Shown: positions 1-6,381, numbered from the stretch's first letter. The stretch: 9,420 nucleotides of DNA from Pseudolabrys sp. (GCA_029945495.1 JAQSCR010000539.1:1-9420), one strand, 5' to 3'. Translations and numbers: made by a program. Notes: generated by a model from the letters alone, not told the origin.

Positions 1-341
1 GCTACCTGGTCGACGCCTATCACTTCACCCGCAGCGGCTTCGGCGGCCGTGGGTTCGAGCCGATCCCGGCCGACAAGATCTATTGCTTCCAGTACAGCGA
101 CGTCTCGCCCAATCCGGTGACCGGCGTGCGCCGACCGACCGACCGGCTCGCGCCCGGCAAGGGCATCGTCAAATGGCGCGAGATGCTCGGACTGCTCGCC
201 GAAAAAGGCTACACCGGCTACCTCTCTTATGAGGCGCCAAACCCGGAATTGTGGGAACGCTCGCCCTACGACGTCGCGCGCGAGGGCGTCGAACTCACCA
301 AGAAATTATTGCGGGACGCCGTCCCGACTTACCAAGGCTGA
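1..341 (+). CDS. Sugar phosphate isomerase/epimerase-like TIM-barrel protein, 3' end only
   Basis: The left edge cuts this gene: codons run from position 3 to the TGA at 339-341 and about 112 C-terminal residues are visible. The segment reads YLVDAYHFTRSGFG, then IYCFQYSDV, then GYTGYLSYEAPNPELW. This resembles the last strands of the xylose isomerase-like TIM barrel (AP_endonuc_2 / sugar phosphate isomerase-epimerase family). In that family a metal- or substrate-binding His and Asp lie in similar 'D.YH' and 'Q.SD' stretches, and a late Glu sits in 'G..SYE'. Such enzymes interconvert keto/aldo sugars or inositol derivatives in the cytoplasm. The substrate cannot be told from this fragment. 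The stop codon lies in the Shine-Dalgarno region of the following kelch gene (8 nt apart), so the two are probably co-transcribed and translationally coupled. I am confident of the reading frame, less so of the exact family. Confidence 0.7.
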   Translation, partial: YLVDAYHFTRSGFGGRGFEPIPADKIYCFQYSDVSPNPVTGVRRPTDRLAPGKGIVKWREMLGLLAEKGYTGYLSYEAPNPELWERSPYDVAREGVELTKKLLRDAVPTYQG

Positions 342-349
342 GGCGCATC

Positions 350-1372
350 ATGGCAGAACAAGAACTCCCGCTCTTTCTCGGTCTCAACGACAAGACCATC
401 ACTGCGATTCCGGCGACCGTCGAGAAGCAGCGCTATCTCACCAGCGTCGCGCCGATGGCCGCCAATCCCGGCAAATGGCTTGAGATGCCGCGCCTGCCGA
501 TTCCGACCGGCGAACATGCCGTGATCGAGTGCCAGGGCAACATCCACGTCATCGCCGGCTACGCCAAGCACCGTGTCGACGGCAATTTCCATCAGGTCTA
601 CGATTCCAAAGCCAAGACCTGGTCGCTCAAGGCAACGTTCCCGACGCCGTGCAACCACGTCGCCGGCGTTTCGATCGGCACCAAGGTCTATACGTTCGGC
701 GGCTTCATCGAGCAGAACCGCTGCCCGCATTCGAAGTGTTACGTCTACGACACCACGACCGATCAATGGTCGCCGATCGCCGGCCTGGCGCGGCCGCGCG
801 GCGCGATCTCGGCCATCGTGCTCGACGGCAAGATCCATCTGCTCGGCGGCCGCGACGTGCGCTCGGTCGAATGGCACGAGATCTACGATCCGGCGACCGA
901 CAAATACACCATTCTCGGCGGCATGCGCGGCTCGACCGGCACCCAGCCATTCGTCGGCCAGCGCGATCACATGGGCGTCGCGGTGGTCGACGGAAAGATT
1001 CACGCCATCGCCGGCCGCATGGACTCATACGACTTCAACACCGGCCTGAACGCCGTGTACGACCCGAAGAGCGACGGCTGGACCTTCCGCGCGCCGCTGC
1101 CGACGCCGCGCTCGGGCCCGTCCTGCGTTTACATCGGCGGCAAGATCGTCGTGTTCGGCGGCGAAGCCACCGGCAAGGTGTTCGGCACCAACGAGGCCTA
1201 CGATCCCAAGACCGACGCTTGGGAGCAATTGGCGCCGATGGCGATCCCGCGGCACGGCCTGCATGGCGCGACCTGCGCGGTGATCGGCAACATGGTGCAT
1301 GTGCCCGGCGGCGGTCCGGTGCCCGGCGGTCAGGTGCAGGGCGCCTATCACGACGCCTTCACTTTCGGCTAG
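350..1372 (+). CDS. Kelch-repeat six-blade beta-propeller protein
   Basis: A 340-residue protein. The ATG at 350 is preceded by GAGG at 340-343 (6 nt spacing), so I prefer it to the in-frame extension back to 251, which would lie inside the upstream gene. Six kelch-type units are visible, each with a hydrophobic strand ending in GG or AG at about residues 65-70 (IHVIAG), 113-118 (VYTFGG), 162-167 (IHLLGG), 217-222 (IHAIAG), 266-271 (IVVFGG) and 316-321 (VHVPGG). They are followed by the typical 'YDP.TD.W' turns (YDSKAKTW, YDTTTDQW, YDPATDKY, YDPKSDGW, YDPKTDAW). This predicts a six-bladed propeller. There is no signal peptide or membrane segment, so it is probably cytoplasmic. NanM sialate mutarotase and galactose oxidase-like proteins share this fold, but those are exported and I see no diagnostic active site here. 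Coupling to a sugar isomerase-like gene suggests carbohydrate metabolism, which is inference. Confidence 0.85.
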   Translation: MAEQELPLFLGLNDKTITAIPATVEKQRYLTSVAPMAANPGKWLEMPRLPIPTGEHAVIECQGNIHVIAGYAKHRVDGNFHQVYDSKAKTWSLKATFPTPCNHVAGVSIGTKVYTFGGFIEQNRCPHSKCYVYDTTTDQWSPIAGLARPRGAISAIVLDGKIHLLGGRDVRSVEWHEIYDPATDKYTILGGMRGSTGTQPFVGQRDHMGVAVVDGKIHAIAGRMDSYDFNTGLNAVYDPKSDGWTFRAPLPTPRSGPSCVYIGGKIVVFGGEATGKVFGTNEAYDPKTDAWEQLAPMAIPRHGLHGATCAVIGNMVHVPGGGPVPGGQVQGAYHDAFTFG

Positions 1373-1420
1373 CGCATGATCCCGAAAAGTGGGAACCGGT
1401 TTTCGGATAAGATCATGCGC
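1372..1420. repeat. 49-bp palindromic intergenic repeat (Bradyrhizobiaceae-type)
   Basis: An imperfect palindrome with two nested arm pairs: GCGCATGATC (1372-1381) with GATCATGCGC (1411-1420), and CCGAAAA (1382-1388) with TTTTCGG (1400-1406). The core between the inner arms is GTGGGAACCGG, and ATAA (1407-1410) separates the right-hand arms. I recall near-identical units scattered through intergenic regions of Bradyrhizobium and related genomes, which is memory and not a search. The first G is also the last base of the kelch TAG stop, so the element sits directly against the gene. In RNA it could form a long hairpin protecting or ending the kelch mRNA. Confidence 0.75.
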
Positions 1421-1442
1421 AAATAAGCAAACAATAAAATTA

Positions 1443-1471
1443 GCGCCGGTCTCACCACCGGTGCCGTTTTT
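1443..1471 (+). terminator. Rho-independent terminator of the kelch operon, possibly bidirectional
   Basis: Stem GCGCCGGT (1443-1450) pairs with ACCGGTGC (1457-1464) with one G-U pair, loop CTCACC, followed by CG and five T (1467-1471). On the other strand the hairpin is followed by TAATTTTATTG, so it may also stop the convergent DUF992 gene, which ends at 1487. Confidence 0.65.
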
Positions 1472-1486
1472 CTATCCCGCCTGAAC

Positions 1487-1984
1487 TTACCGCGCTGGAT
1501 TGAGCTCCAGCCCGGCAACGCCGACCGCCAGATTGAGGCCGGTCTGGCCCTGCACCGACACCGGCTGCAAAGTCACGGTGCGATCCGATCCGCCGATCAG
1601 CAAATTGGCGCCGACCCCGGCGCCGACGCTCGCTTCAGCGCTGGCGCCGCCATACCGGCCGGCCAGTGCGCCGAATTTCTTGTTGCTCGGCGCAAACACC
1701 GACCACACCATTTCGCCGCCCGAGGTGGCGCCGACATCGAGGCCGTATTTGCTGATCGCGCCGGTGTAGACTTCGCGTGGCCCCGGCTGCGCCGGCGTGA
1801 ACAGGCAGGTCACGTTCTTCTTGGACGCGACGATCAGGCCGATGCCCGCCGAAATATCGCAGATCAAGGTACCGGCCTTGGTCCGGTGAGGCGCCTGCGC
1901 GTTCGACGGAACCGGCAAGAAAACCCGACTGGCAACAGCCGCGGCCACGGCCAGGACCGCGAACACGCTCAACGACTTCGTCAT
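1487..1984 (-). CDS. Secreted DUF992 family protein
   Basis: A 165-residue protein. The longer frame back to 2119 is open, but the ATG at 1984 directly begins a signal peptide: MTKSL, then a hydrophobic stretch at residues 5-24 and a likely cleavage around SNAQA (28-31). The mature part matches the DUF992 pattern: AGTLICDISAGIGLIVASKK (37-56), a second Cys at 60 in VTCLF, then YTGAISKYGLDVGATSGGEM (73-92) and a Gly/Ala-rich beta stretch GASAEASVGAGVGANLLIGG (113-132). C42 and C60 probably form a disulfide in the periplasm. The family is common in Hyphomicrobiales and its function is unknown. The gene is convergent with the kelch gene and divergent from the RlpA-like gene, with 154 nt between start codons. 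No paired promoter boxes in that gap convinced me. Confidence 0.85.
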   Translation of the reverse strand: MTKSLSVFAVLAVAAAVASRVFLPVPSNAQAPHRTKAGTLICDISAGIGLIVASKKNVTCLFTPAQPGPREVYTGAISKYGLDVGATSGGEMVWSVFAPSNKKFGALAGRYGGASAEASVGAGVGANLLIGGSDRTVTLQPVSVQGQTGLNLAVGVAGLELNPAR

Positions 1985-2138
1985 GATCTCGGTCCTCGAT
2001 GATTGAAACGCGCGGACAATGCGGACCCGGCGGTACGACAATTCAAAGCCTGCCGGAACCCTTAGGCTTTCGTTATTTTGCCACATCTTTGCTTTAATGT
2101 GCATCCTGAACACGAGCAATCAACGGAGATAGCTGGCG

Positions 2139-2534
2139 ATGCGGGGGGCTTTGACGCGTGGCGGAGCGATTTTACGGCACGCCACGGTCATGGTGACCGC
2201 CGCTCTGACGCTTGCCGCCGCCGCCTACCCTGCTGCGGCCCAGGGGACTCGCTCGTTCTCCGGTCTCGCCTCGTATTACGACAAGAATTATGCCGGCAAG
2301 ACCGCCGCGGGCGAGCGTTACGATGGCGCCAAGTTCACCGCGGCGCACCGGACGCTGCCGTTCGGCACCCGCGTCGTCGTCACTGACAAACGAACCAAAC
2401 GCAGCGTCACCGTCACGGTGAACGACCGCGGCCCGTTCATCAAAGGCCGTGTCCTCGACTTGTCGTATGCCGCCGCCACCGCCCTGCACATGCAAAGCCG
2501 CGGCATCATCGCGGTCAGCGCCGCCGTCGAGTAG
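2139..2534 (+). CDS. Short RlpA-like double-psi beta-barrel protein, exported
   Basis: A 131-residue protein starting at an ATG with CGGAGAT (2124-2130) 8 nt upstream. Residues 1-35 form a signal peptide (hydrophobic core 14-29, PAAAQ at the cut). There is no lipobox Cys, so unlike classical RlpA it should be soluble and periplasmic. The remainder is one RlpA double-psi beta-barrel: FSGLASYYDKNYAGKTAAGE (40-59), then YDGAKFTAAHRTLPFGTRV, VNDRGPF (94-100) and RVLDLSYAAA (104-113). E59, D62 and H70 keep the spacing of the Glu/Asp/His set I recall as catalytic in Pseudomonas aeruginosa RlpA, a lytic transglycosylase acting on peptidoglycan strands lacking stem peptides. The C-terminal SPOR domain that targets RlpA to the septum is absent. 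It may therefore act on peptidoglycan without septal targeting, or be a minimal paralogue. Confidence 0.88.
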   Translation: MRGALTRGGAILRHATVMVTAALTLAAAAYPAAAQGTRSFSGLASYYDKNYAGKTAAGERYDGAKFTAAHRTLPFGTRVVVTDKRTKRSVTVTVNDRGPFIKGRVLDLSYAAATALHMQSRGIIAVSAAVE

Positions 2535-2546
2535 CGGCCGGCCCGC

Positions 2547-2906
2547 CTACGACCGGCGCACGACCTCCAGCGAACTGACCGATGGCGAGCAACGCACCCA
2601 GGTTTCCTGCGCCCCACTGGCCGCCTCGCCGTACCGCAGATAGACGGTATTCTCATTGGCCAATGTCATCACGATCGTCTGCCCCGCATTCGGCTCGGGC
2701 GCCGGCGCCAGATACGAGAATCCGTGCCGGCTGTAGTTGCCTTCTATGTGCTTGCCGCCGGGCGTGACGATTTCCGGGCCGCGAATGCTGAAACGACGCC
2801 CATCGTTGTGACACCAATTGCCGTCGATTGAATCGGCGAAGGCGGCGCCCGTCAGCATCGCCATGCCGAACGCTGCGACTGCCGTTCTGGTCAGACTGCC
2901 AAACAT
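2547..2906 (-). CDS. Small secreted protein of unknown function
   Basis: A 119-residue protein starting at an ATG with GAGGG about 8 nt upstream on the minus strand. Residues 1-24 form a signal peptide (hydrophobic core about 8-22, AAFA before the probable cut). The mature chain opens DSIDGNWCHNDGRRFSIRGP, continues with TPGGKHIEGNYSRHGFSYLA, and has a second Cys at 106 (WVRC). C32 and C106 could form a disulfide closing a small beta-barrel. The 'DG.WC..DGR...I.G..I.TPGG' opening looks like a conserved family to me, but I cannot name a function. It faces the RlpA-like gene tail to tail with only 12 nt between the stops and no hairpin between them. Confidence 0.75.
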   Translation of the reverse strand: MFGSLTRTAVAAFGMAMLTGAAFADSIDGNWCHNDGRRFSIRGPEIVTPGGKHIEGNYSRHGFSYLAPAPEPNAGQTIVMTLANENTVYLRYGEAASGAQETWVRCSPSVSSLEVVRRS

Positions 2907-3026
2907 GACGGAACCCTCATTTGCGGTTTGGTCTATCCGCTATACTAATCGTGTTTCCCGCCGCGCGCGACGTCTCGCGCCGTCTTTCGCCCAGCCTGTC
3001 TTTCGCCGGTCCACAAAGGAAGTCCC

Positions 3027-3611
3027 ATGCCCGCCAAGCGTCCCGCGCCTCGCCTCGCCGTCCCTGAGGAGGCGCATTTGACCGCCCCCCAGCGCAAGCT
3101 GATGGATGCTATCCGCTCGGGGCCGCGTGGCAAATCGATTACCCCGCGCGGACCGTTCGCGGTCTGGCTGCACGCGCCCGAGTTCGGTCAGCTGGCGCAG
3201 GCGCTCGGCGGCCATTGCCGCTATCAGACCGCGGTGCCGGCGCGGCTGTCCGAGTTTGCGATTTTATGCACGGCGCGGCTGTGGCGCTCGCAATATGAAT
3301 GGTTCGCGCACGAGCCGCCGGCTTTGGCCGCCGGCGTCAAGCCGAAGACCATCCAGGATCTGCGCGCCGGTCGCGTGCCGAAGTCCGCCGCCAAGGACGA
3401 GCGCGCGGTCTACGATTTCATCCAGGAACTCTACAAGAAGCGCCGCGTCAGCGACCGCACCTATAAGCGCGTGCATAGCCTGCTCGGCGATGCCGCCACC
3501 GTCGAACTGGTCGGCATTCTCGGCTATTACGTGATGATCTCGATGACGCTCAACGTCTTCCAGATGCTGCCGCCGCCGGACGCCAAGCTCGCTTTCACTG
3601 AGCCGAAATAA
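3027..3611 (+). CDS. Carboxymuconolactone decarboxylase-fold protein (AhpD-like superfamily), no CxxC
   Basis: A 194-residue protein with AAAGGAAG just upstream of the ATG, a good ribosome binding site. It is all-helical in appearance, with no signal peptide. The core block at residues 71-104 (PARLSEFAILCTARLWRSQY, then EWFAHEPPALAAGV) is the CMD signature. E91, W92 and H95 keep the 'E W..H' pattern of the gamma-carboxymuconolactone decarboxylase type. The AhpD redox pair CxxC is missing: the only Cys are C64 and C81, outside that position. It is therefore more likely a decarboxylase-like or non-redox member than a peroxidase partner. The C-terminal half (VYDFIQELYKKRRVSDRTYK, then VELVGILGYYVMISMTLNVF) matches the 'helix-GYY..i...ln.f' end of the family. 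Neighbours give no pathway clue, so the substrate is unknown. Confidence 0.85.
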   Translation: MPAKRPAPRLAVPEEAHLTAPQRKLMDAIRSGPRGKSITPRGPFAVWLHAPEFGQLAQALGGHCRYQTAVPARLSEFAILCTARLWRSQYEWFAHEPPALAAGVKPKTIQDLRAGRVPKSAAKDERAVYDFIQELYKKRRVSDRTYKRVHSLLGDAATVELVGILGYYVMISMTLNVFQMLPPPDAKLAFTEPK

Positions 3612-3618
3612 CTGACGC

Positions 3619-3646
3619 AAAAATTCCGGCGCCGCCGCGGCGCCGG
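3619..3646 (-). terminator. Rho-independent terminator of the copper-chaperone gene
   Basis: A perfect GC-rich stem: CCGGCGCC (3626-3633) pairs with GGCGCCGG (3639-3646), extendable by the pair 3634/3638. On the minus strand it is followed by AATTTTTGCG (five T at 3623-3619). There is no T-run on the plus strand, so it serves the minus-strand PCuAC gene ending at 3665. The plus-strand CMD gene ends only a few bases away at 3611. Confidence 0.75.
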
Positions 3647-3664
3647 GATCTAGCCGGAACGAGA

Positions 3665-4171
3665 TCAGTGCTTCATCGGCATGCCGCCGGAAGAATGGCC
3701 GCCACCGGACGGAGGGCTTTGCGCACCAAGACCTTCGATGGCGAAATCGACATCGACCTTGCCCGCCTTCTCGAACTGCAAGGTCGCCTTGAAGTGCTGC
3801 CCTTGCGTCAGCTGCTGCTTGAGACCCATGAACATCACGTGATAGCTGCCGGGCTTGAACTCGACTTTCTCGCCCGGCTTGATCTCGAGCCCCTGCGCCA
3901 GCTCACGCATCTTCATCACGCCGTTGTCTATGCTCATTTCGTGAACTTCGAAACGGCCCGCAATTTCGGTCGTGCCGCCGACCAGGCGGTCGGGCGCGCT
4001 GCCGGTATTGGTGATCGTCATGTAGCCGCCGCCGACCGCGGCGCCCTTCGGCGTGGCGCGCGCCCACGGCGCGGAAATCTTCAGCGAACCGATCGTCACG
4101 TCGTCGGCCAGGGCCGGCATAGCGAGCGACATAGCCAGCACGGCGGCAACGAACAAGGAAAGGCGAGACAT
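3665..4171 (-). CDS. PCuAC-type periplasmic copper chaperone
   Basis: A 168-residue protein. The ATG at 4171 is preceded by AGGAG about 8 nt upstream on the minus strand and begins a signal peptide (MSRLSLFVAAVLAMSLAMPALA, cut before DDV). The longer open frame to 4486 overlaps the next gene and is not used. The mature part is a PCuAC domain (formerly DUF461): ISAPWARATPKGAAVGGGYM (32-51), GGTTEIAGRFEVHEM, then PGSYHVMFMGLKQQL. H77, M79, M88, H111 and M113 fit the family's His/Met Cu(I) site. The His/Met-bearing tail HSSGGMPMKH (159-168) adds possible ligands, as seen in other members. PCuAC proteins bind copper in the periplasm and help deliver it to the CuA site of cytochrome oxidase. It is the last gene of a minus-strand group, 80 nt after the DUF2946-like gene. 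Confidence 0.93.
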   Translation of the reverse strand: MSRLSLFVAAVLAMSLAMPALADDVTIGSLKISAPWARATPKGAAVGGGYMTITNTGSAPDRLVGGTTEIAGRFEVHEMSIDNGVMKMRELAQGLEIKPGEKVEFKPGSYHVMFMGLKQQLTQGQHFKATLQFEKAGKVDVDFAIEGLGAQSPPSGGGHSSGGMPMKH

Positions 4172-4251
4172 ATTGAGTTCTCCTGACGGCGCGCGCGATG
4201 CGGCGGGACCGTCGACTGGAATTAAAACGCGGCGTGAAATTGAAAATCCGG

Positions 4252-4605
4252 TCAGGCGGCCGGCGGCGCGCGCGGATTTTGCGGATGTCTTTCCGCCGCC
4301 GGAGCGACCGGTTCGAGCGCCAAAGCCGGCGTCAGGATGCCGGCAAGCGTCGATGCGATGACGAGAGAAGCCGGCGCCGCGCCGACCACGCCTTGCCCAC
4401 AGCACTGCGTGCCGCAGCCGGCGGCACAGGGGCAGCCCGTGTCGTGACCGGCGGTCCCATGCGTATCCGCGCTCGACGAAAGGCACAGGCTGTCGGAAAG
4501 CGGGCCGCCCGCCGCAACCGCCAACGGCAGCAGCAACGCCTGCAACACGACGACATAAATGGCGGCCAGCGCGAAAAATCGCCGGTATGGGATCGGTTGA
4601 AACAT
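4252..4605 (-). CDS. Cys-rich DUF2946-like small exported or membrane protein
   Basis: A 117-residue protein. Residues 1-33 (MFQPIPYRRFF, then a hydrophobic run AALAIYVVV-like to LPLAVAAG) form a signal peptide or membrane anchor. A Cys/His cluster follows: C41, H49, H54, C58, C60, C64, C68, C69. A second moderately hydrophobic stretch lies at about 75-96, and the chain ends NPRAPPAA. The Cys/His cluster between two hydrophobic segments and the Pro-rich end resemble DUF2946 proteins, which I recall near copper genes. Its position upstream of the PCuAC gene fits metal binding in the periplasm, which is inference. No Shine-Dalgarno precedes the ATG; the region holds the dyad CTTAA-N2-TTAAG instead. 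The antisense frame over this region is not credible. I am confident it is a gene, moderately confident of the family. Confidence 0.65.
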   Translation of the reverse strand: MFQPIPYRRFFALAAIYVVVLQALLLPLAVAAGGPLSDSLCLSSSADTHGTAGHDTGCPCAAGCGTQCCGQGVVGAAPASLVIASTLAGILTPALALEPVAPAAERHPQNPRAPPAA

Positions 4606-4608
4606 GGA

Positions 4609-4620
4609 CTTAAGTTTAAG
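4609..4620. promoter_or_regulatory. Small dyad CTTAA-GT-TTAAG at the DUF2946-like start
   Basis: Arms CTTAA (4609-4613) and TTAAG (4616-4620) lie 3 nt upstream of the minus-strand ATG at 4605, where a ribosome binding site would be expected. It is AT-rich in GC-rich surroundings. It could be an operator, a leaderless-transcript promoter element or chance. Confidence 0.2.
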
Positions 4621-4653
4621 CCGTCTGCAGGCCAGCGTCCATCCAGCGGCCGG

Positions 4654-6381
4654 TCAGGCCGACGCCGGGTAGCGCTTGATCAGCTTGTTCTGCTCGAACA
4701 GGCTGGAGACGAATTTGCCGATCTTGGTGGGGTGGAAACCGCGCGCGCGGTTGCCTTTGCCGATCTGGAACAACAGGTGCTGTTGCCCGGCCAGCCGTCG
4801 GTAGCACTCGCGCACCCCCAGATGCGGGTCCCAGCAGTCGATCGCCTCGCCGCCGATGCCGTTGATCTCGACGATCGCGAAATCTTCGCCGCGCATCAGG
4901 CCCTCGATCGAGTCGAAGCGCAGGTCGAAACGGCCGTAGTGGAATTCGGTCATGCTGCAGGCAATGGCATCGAACCGCGCTTCGAGTGCGGGGGTGATGT
5001 GACGGCGAGCGTCCCGATACAACGCGCCAGCACGCTGGTTGCCGATCAGGGCGATGCGCACAACTTCGCCGCGTGCCGGCACGCGGTCGAGATCAATCTG
5101 ATCGACGCCGCGATGGGTGGGATCGACGCCCAGGTGCAGCGCCGATTTCCATTGCGCGCGCGCATCGCCATTGATGAGTTCGCGCACTGTCATATGGCCG
5201 TTGCCGACGACATGCGGGAAATAGCGCAGCGTCAACGACAGGATACGCCCCTTCGCGTCGCCCGGCAGCCGCGCATAGAGCACGGCGGCCTCGGCCGGGT
5301 ACGGCACGTAGCGCTGCAACACCACCGTATGGGCTTCCGGGAAATTCTCGATATAGGATGCCAGCGCCGCACGGTCGTCGATGCGCCGCACGCCATGGCC
5401 GTGCCAACCGATGTCGGGCTTGGCGATCAGCGGAAAATCAAGGCCCTTCTCGGCCAACGCGCTTTCGGCCCGCGCGATATCGGCCGCCGGATTTTCCGCA
5501 CCGGGGTTGCGCTTAACCAGGACGAAGTCGGCGATCCATTGCCGCTCATCGGGCGCGACATCGTGGAAATACGAGCTCTTGGTTTCGCCCCACATGCCGC
5601 CGGTGAAGATCGTTGGATTGGCCGCGGTCGGCAAGGTCAGCGAACGATGTTTAAGCCCGAGCCTGATCCAGTTGATGACCAGAGGCAGATAAAACAGGGC
5701 CGGCGGAATGCGTTCGGCCGGCGCCACCTTGCGGTCGGCGCGCGACAGCGGCGGCATGCCGAAACAATTGTCGGCCAATGGCGCTTCTGGCGCGATTTCC
5801 AGTTCGATCGGGTCGCGGAACGCAAAAATGCGCTTACGCGCGAAACTGGTGGCGCCGATGAAGGCAAACAGCAACGGCCAGGCCCACAATCCGACGCGGT
5901 CGTCGAGGGCGTCGCCGAACACGATCACCAGATACAGCATCAGCGGCAGATAAAGCGCGGAGACGATCAGGCTGGCGGCGGCGAAACGCAACAGCGAAAC
6001 GCGCGCCCAGCCGCAGGCGACGAAGGCGACGAACACGATGCCCGGCACCACCCGGCACAGCGCCACCAGGCCGAAGACGTTGCGCTTAAGCGTGTCGCCG
6101 ACCCGGCGCACCCGGGCATCGACGGCAAAGCGCGACAGCCACGGCACATAGCGGGCCGCGGCGCCGATGCCATAGAGTACGAAATCGCTGGCGACGATGC
6201 CGCCATAGATGCTCAGCACCACCACGGTGGTCGGCATCAACTTATTCACGATGATGTAGCCGCCGAGGATGATCGCGAGATCCTCGTGCGCAAACGGTAG
6301 TACGATCAGAGACGTGATCTTTGTAAAGCCGGACAAATCCACAGTGAGAATTTGTCCAAGCGTCGCTATCGATTGAAACAA
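4654..6381 (-). CDS. DedA/VTT membrane domain fused to an ATP-grasp ligase-like domain
   Basis: One uninterrupted 575-residue frame. Residues 1-185 are a DedA/VTT (SNARE-associated) domain: PFAHEDLAIILGGY (29-42) with acidic E33, then SDFVLYGIGAAARYVP (65-80), CRVVPGIVFVAFVACGWA (109-126) and hydrophobic segments at about 133-157 and 163-181. DedA/VTT proteins translocate membrane lipids; some flip undecaprenyl phosphate or phosphatidylethanolamine. After a linker (about 186-223) comes a whole ATP-grasp protein: FYLPLVINWIRLGLKHRSLT (230-249), PTAANPTIFTGGMWGETKS (251-269), FPLIAKPDIG with K321, QRYVPYPAEA (356-365), VNGN-like GNQRAGALYRD, GRFDLRFDS (483-491) and VEINGIGGEAIDCWDP (504-519). 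E505, N507 and D486 or D490 are the expected Mg/ATP ligands. ATP-grasp enzymes join a carboxylate, via an acylphosphate, to an amine or thiol; the substrate here is unknown. The start is TTG at 6381, with GGGG 7-10 nt upstream. An in-frame GTG at residue 14 is an alternative; the ATG at residue 49 would cut the DedA domain. It is 48 nt upstream of the DUF2946-like gene. Confidence 0.88.
   Translation of the reverse strand: MFQSIATLGQILTVDLSGFTKITSLIVLPFAHEDLAIILGGYIIVNKLMPTTVVVLSIYGGIVASDFVLYGIGAAARYVPWLSRFAVDARVRRVGDTLKRNVFGLVALCRVVPGIVFVAFVACGWARVSLLRFAAASLIVSALYLPLMLYLVIVFGDALDDRVGLWAWPLLFAFIGATSFARKRIFAFRDPIELEIAPEAPLADNCFGMPPLSRADRKVAPAERIPPALFYLPLVINWIRLGLKHRSLTLPTAANPTIFTGGMWGETKSSYFHDVAPDERQWIADFVLVKRNPGAENPAADIARAESALAEKGLDFPLIAKPDIGWHGHGVRRIDDRAALASYIENFPEAHTVVLQRYVPYPAEAAVLYARLPGDAKGRILSLTLRYFPHVVGNGHMTVRELINGDARAQWKSALHLGVDPTHRGVDQIDLDRVPARGEVVRIALIGNQRAGALYRDARRHITPALEARFDAIACSMTEFHYGRFDLRFDSIEGLMRGEDFAIVEINGIGGEAIDCWDPHLGVRECYRRLAGQQHLLFQIGKGNRARGFHPTKIGKFVSSLFEQNKLIKRYPASA

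Noticed and set aside
329..1003. 224-codon minus-strand open frame antisense to the kelch gene
   Set aside because: No motif and an Arg/Asp/Ala-rich composition. The kelch repeats on the other strand explain the region.
1985..2119. N-terminal extension of the DUF992 gene
   Set aside because: The signal peptide begins at the ATG at 1984. The extension has no exported-protein logic.
2921..2946. Possible promoter TTGCGG / TATACT upstream of the CMD gene
   Set aside because: TATACT is a good -10, but the spacer is only 14 nt and no better -35 lies at 16-18 nt, so I do not call it.
4198..6300. 700-codon open frame on the plus strand antisense to the DedA-ATP-grasp gene
   Set aside because: Its translation is Arg/Gln/His/Asp-rich with no recognisable domain. 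The minus-strand frame has clear family motifs, so this is a GC-driven shadow.
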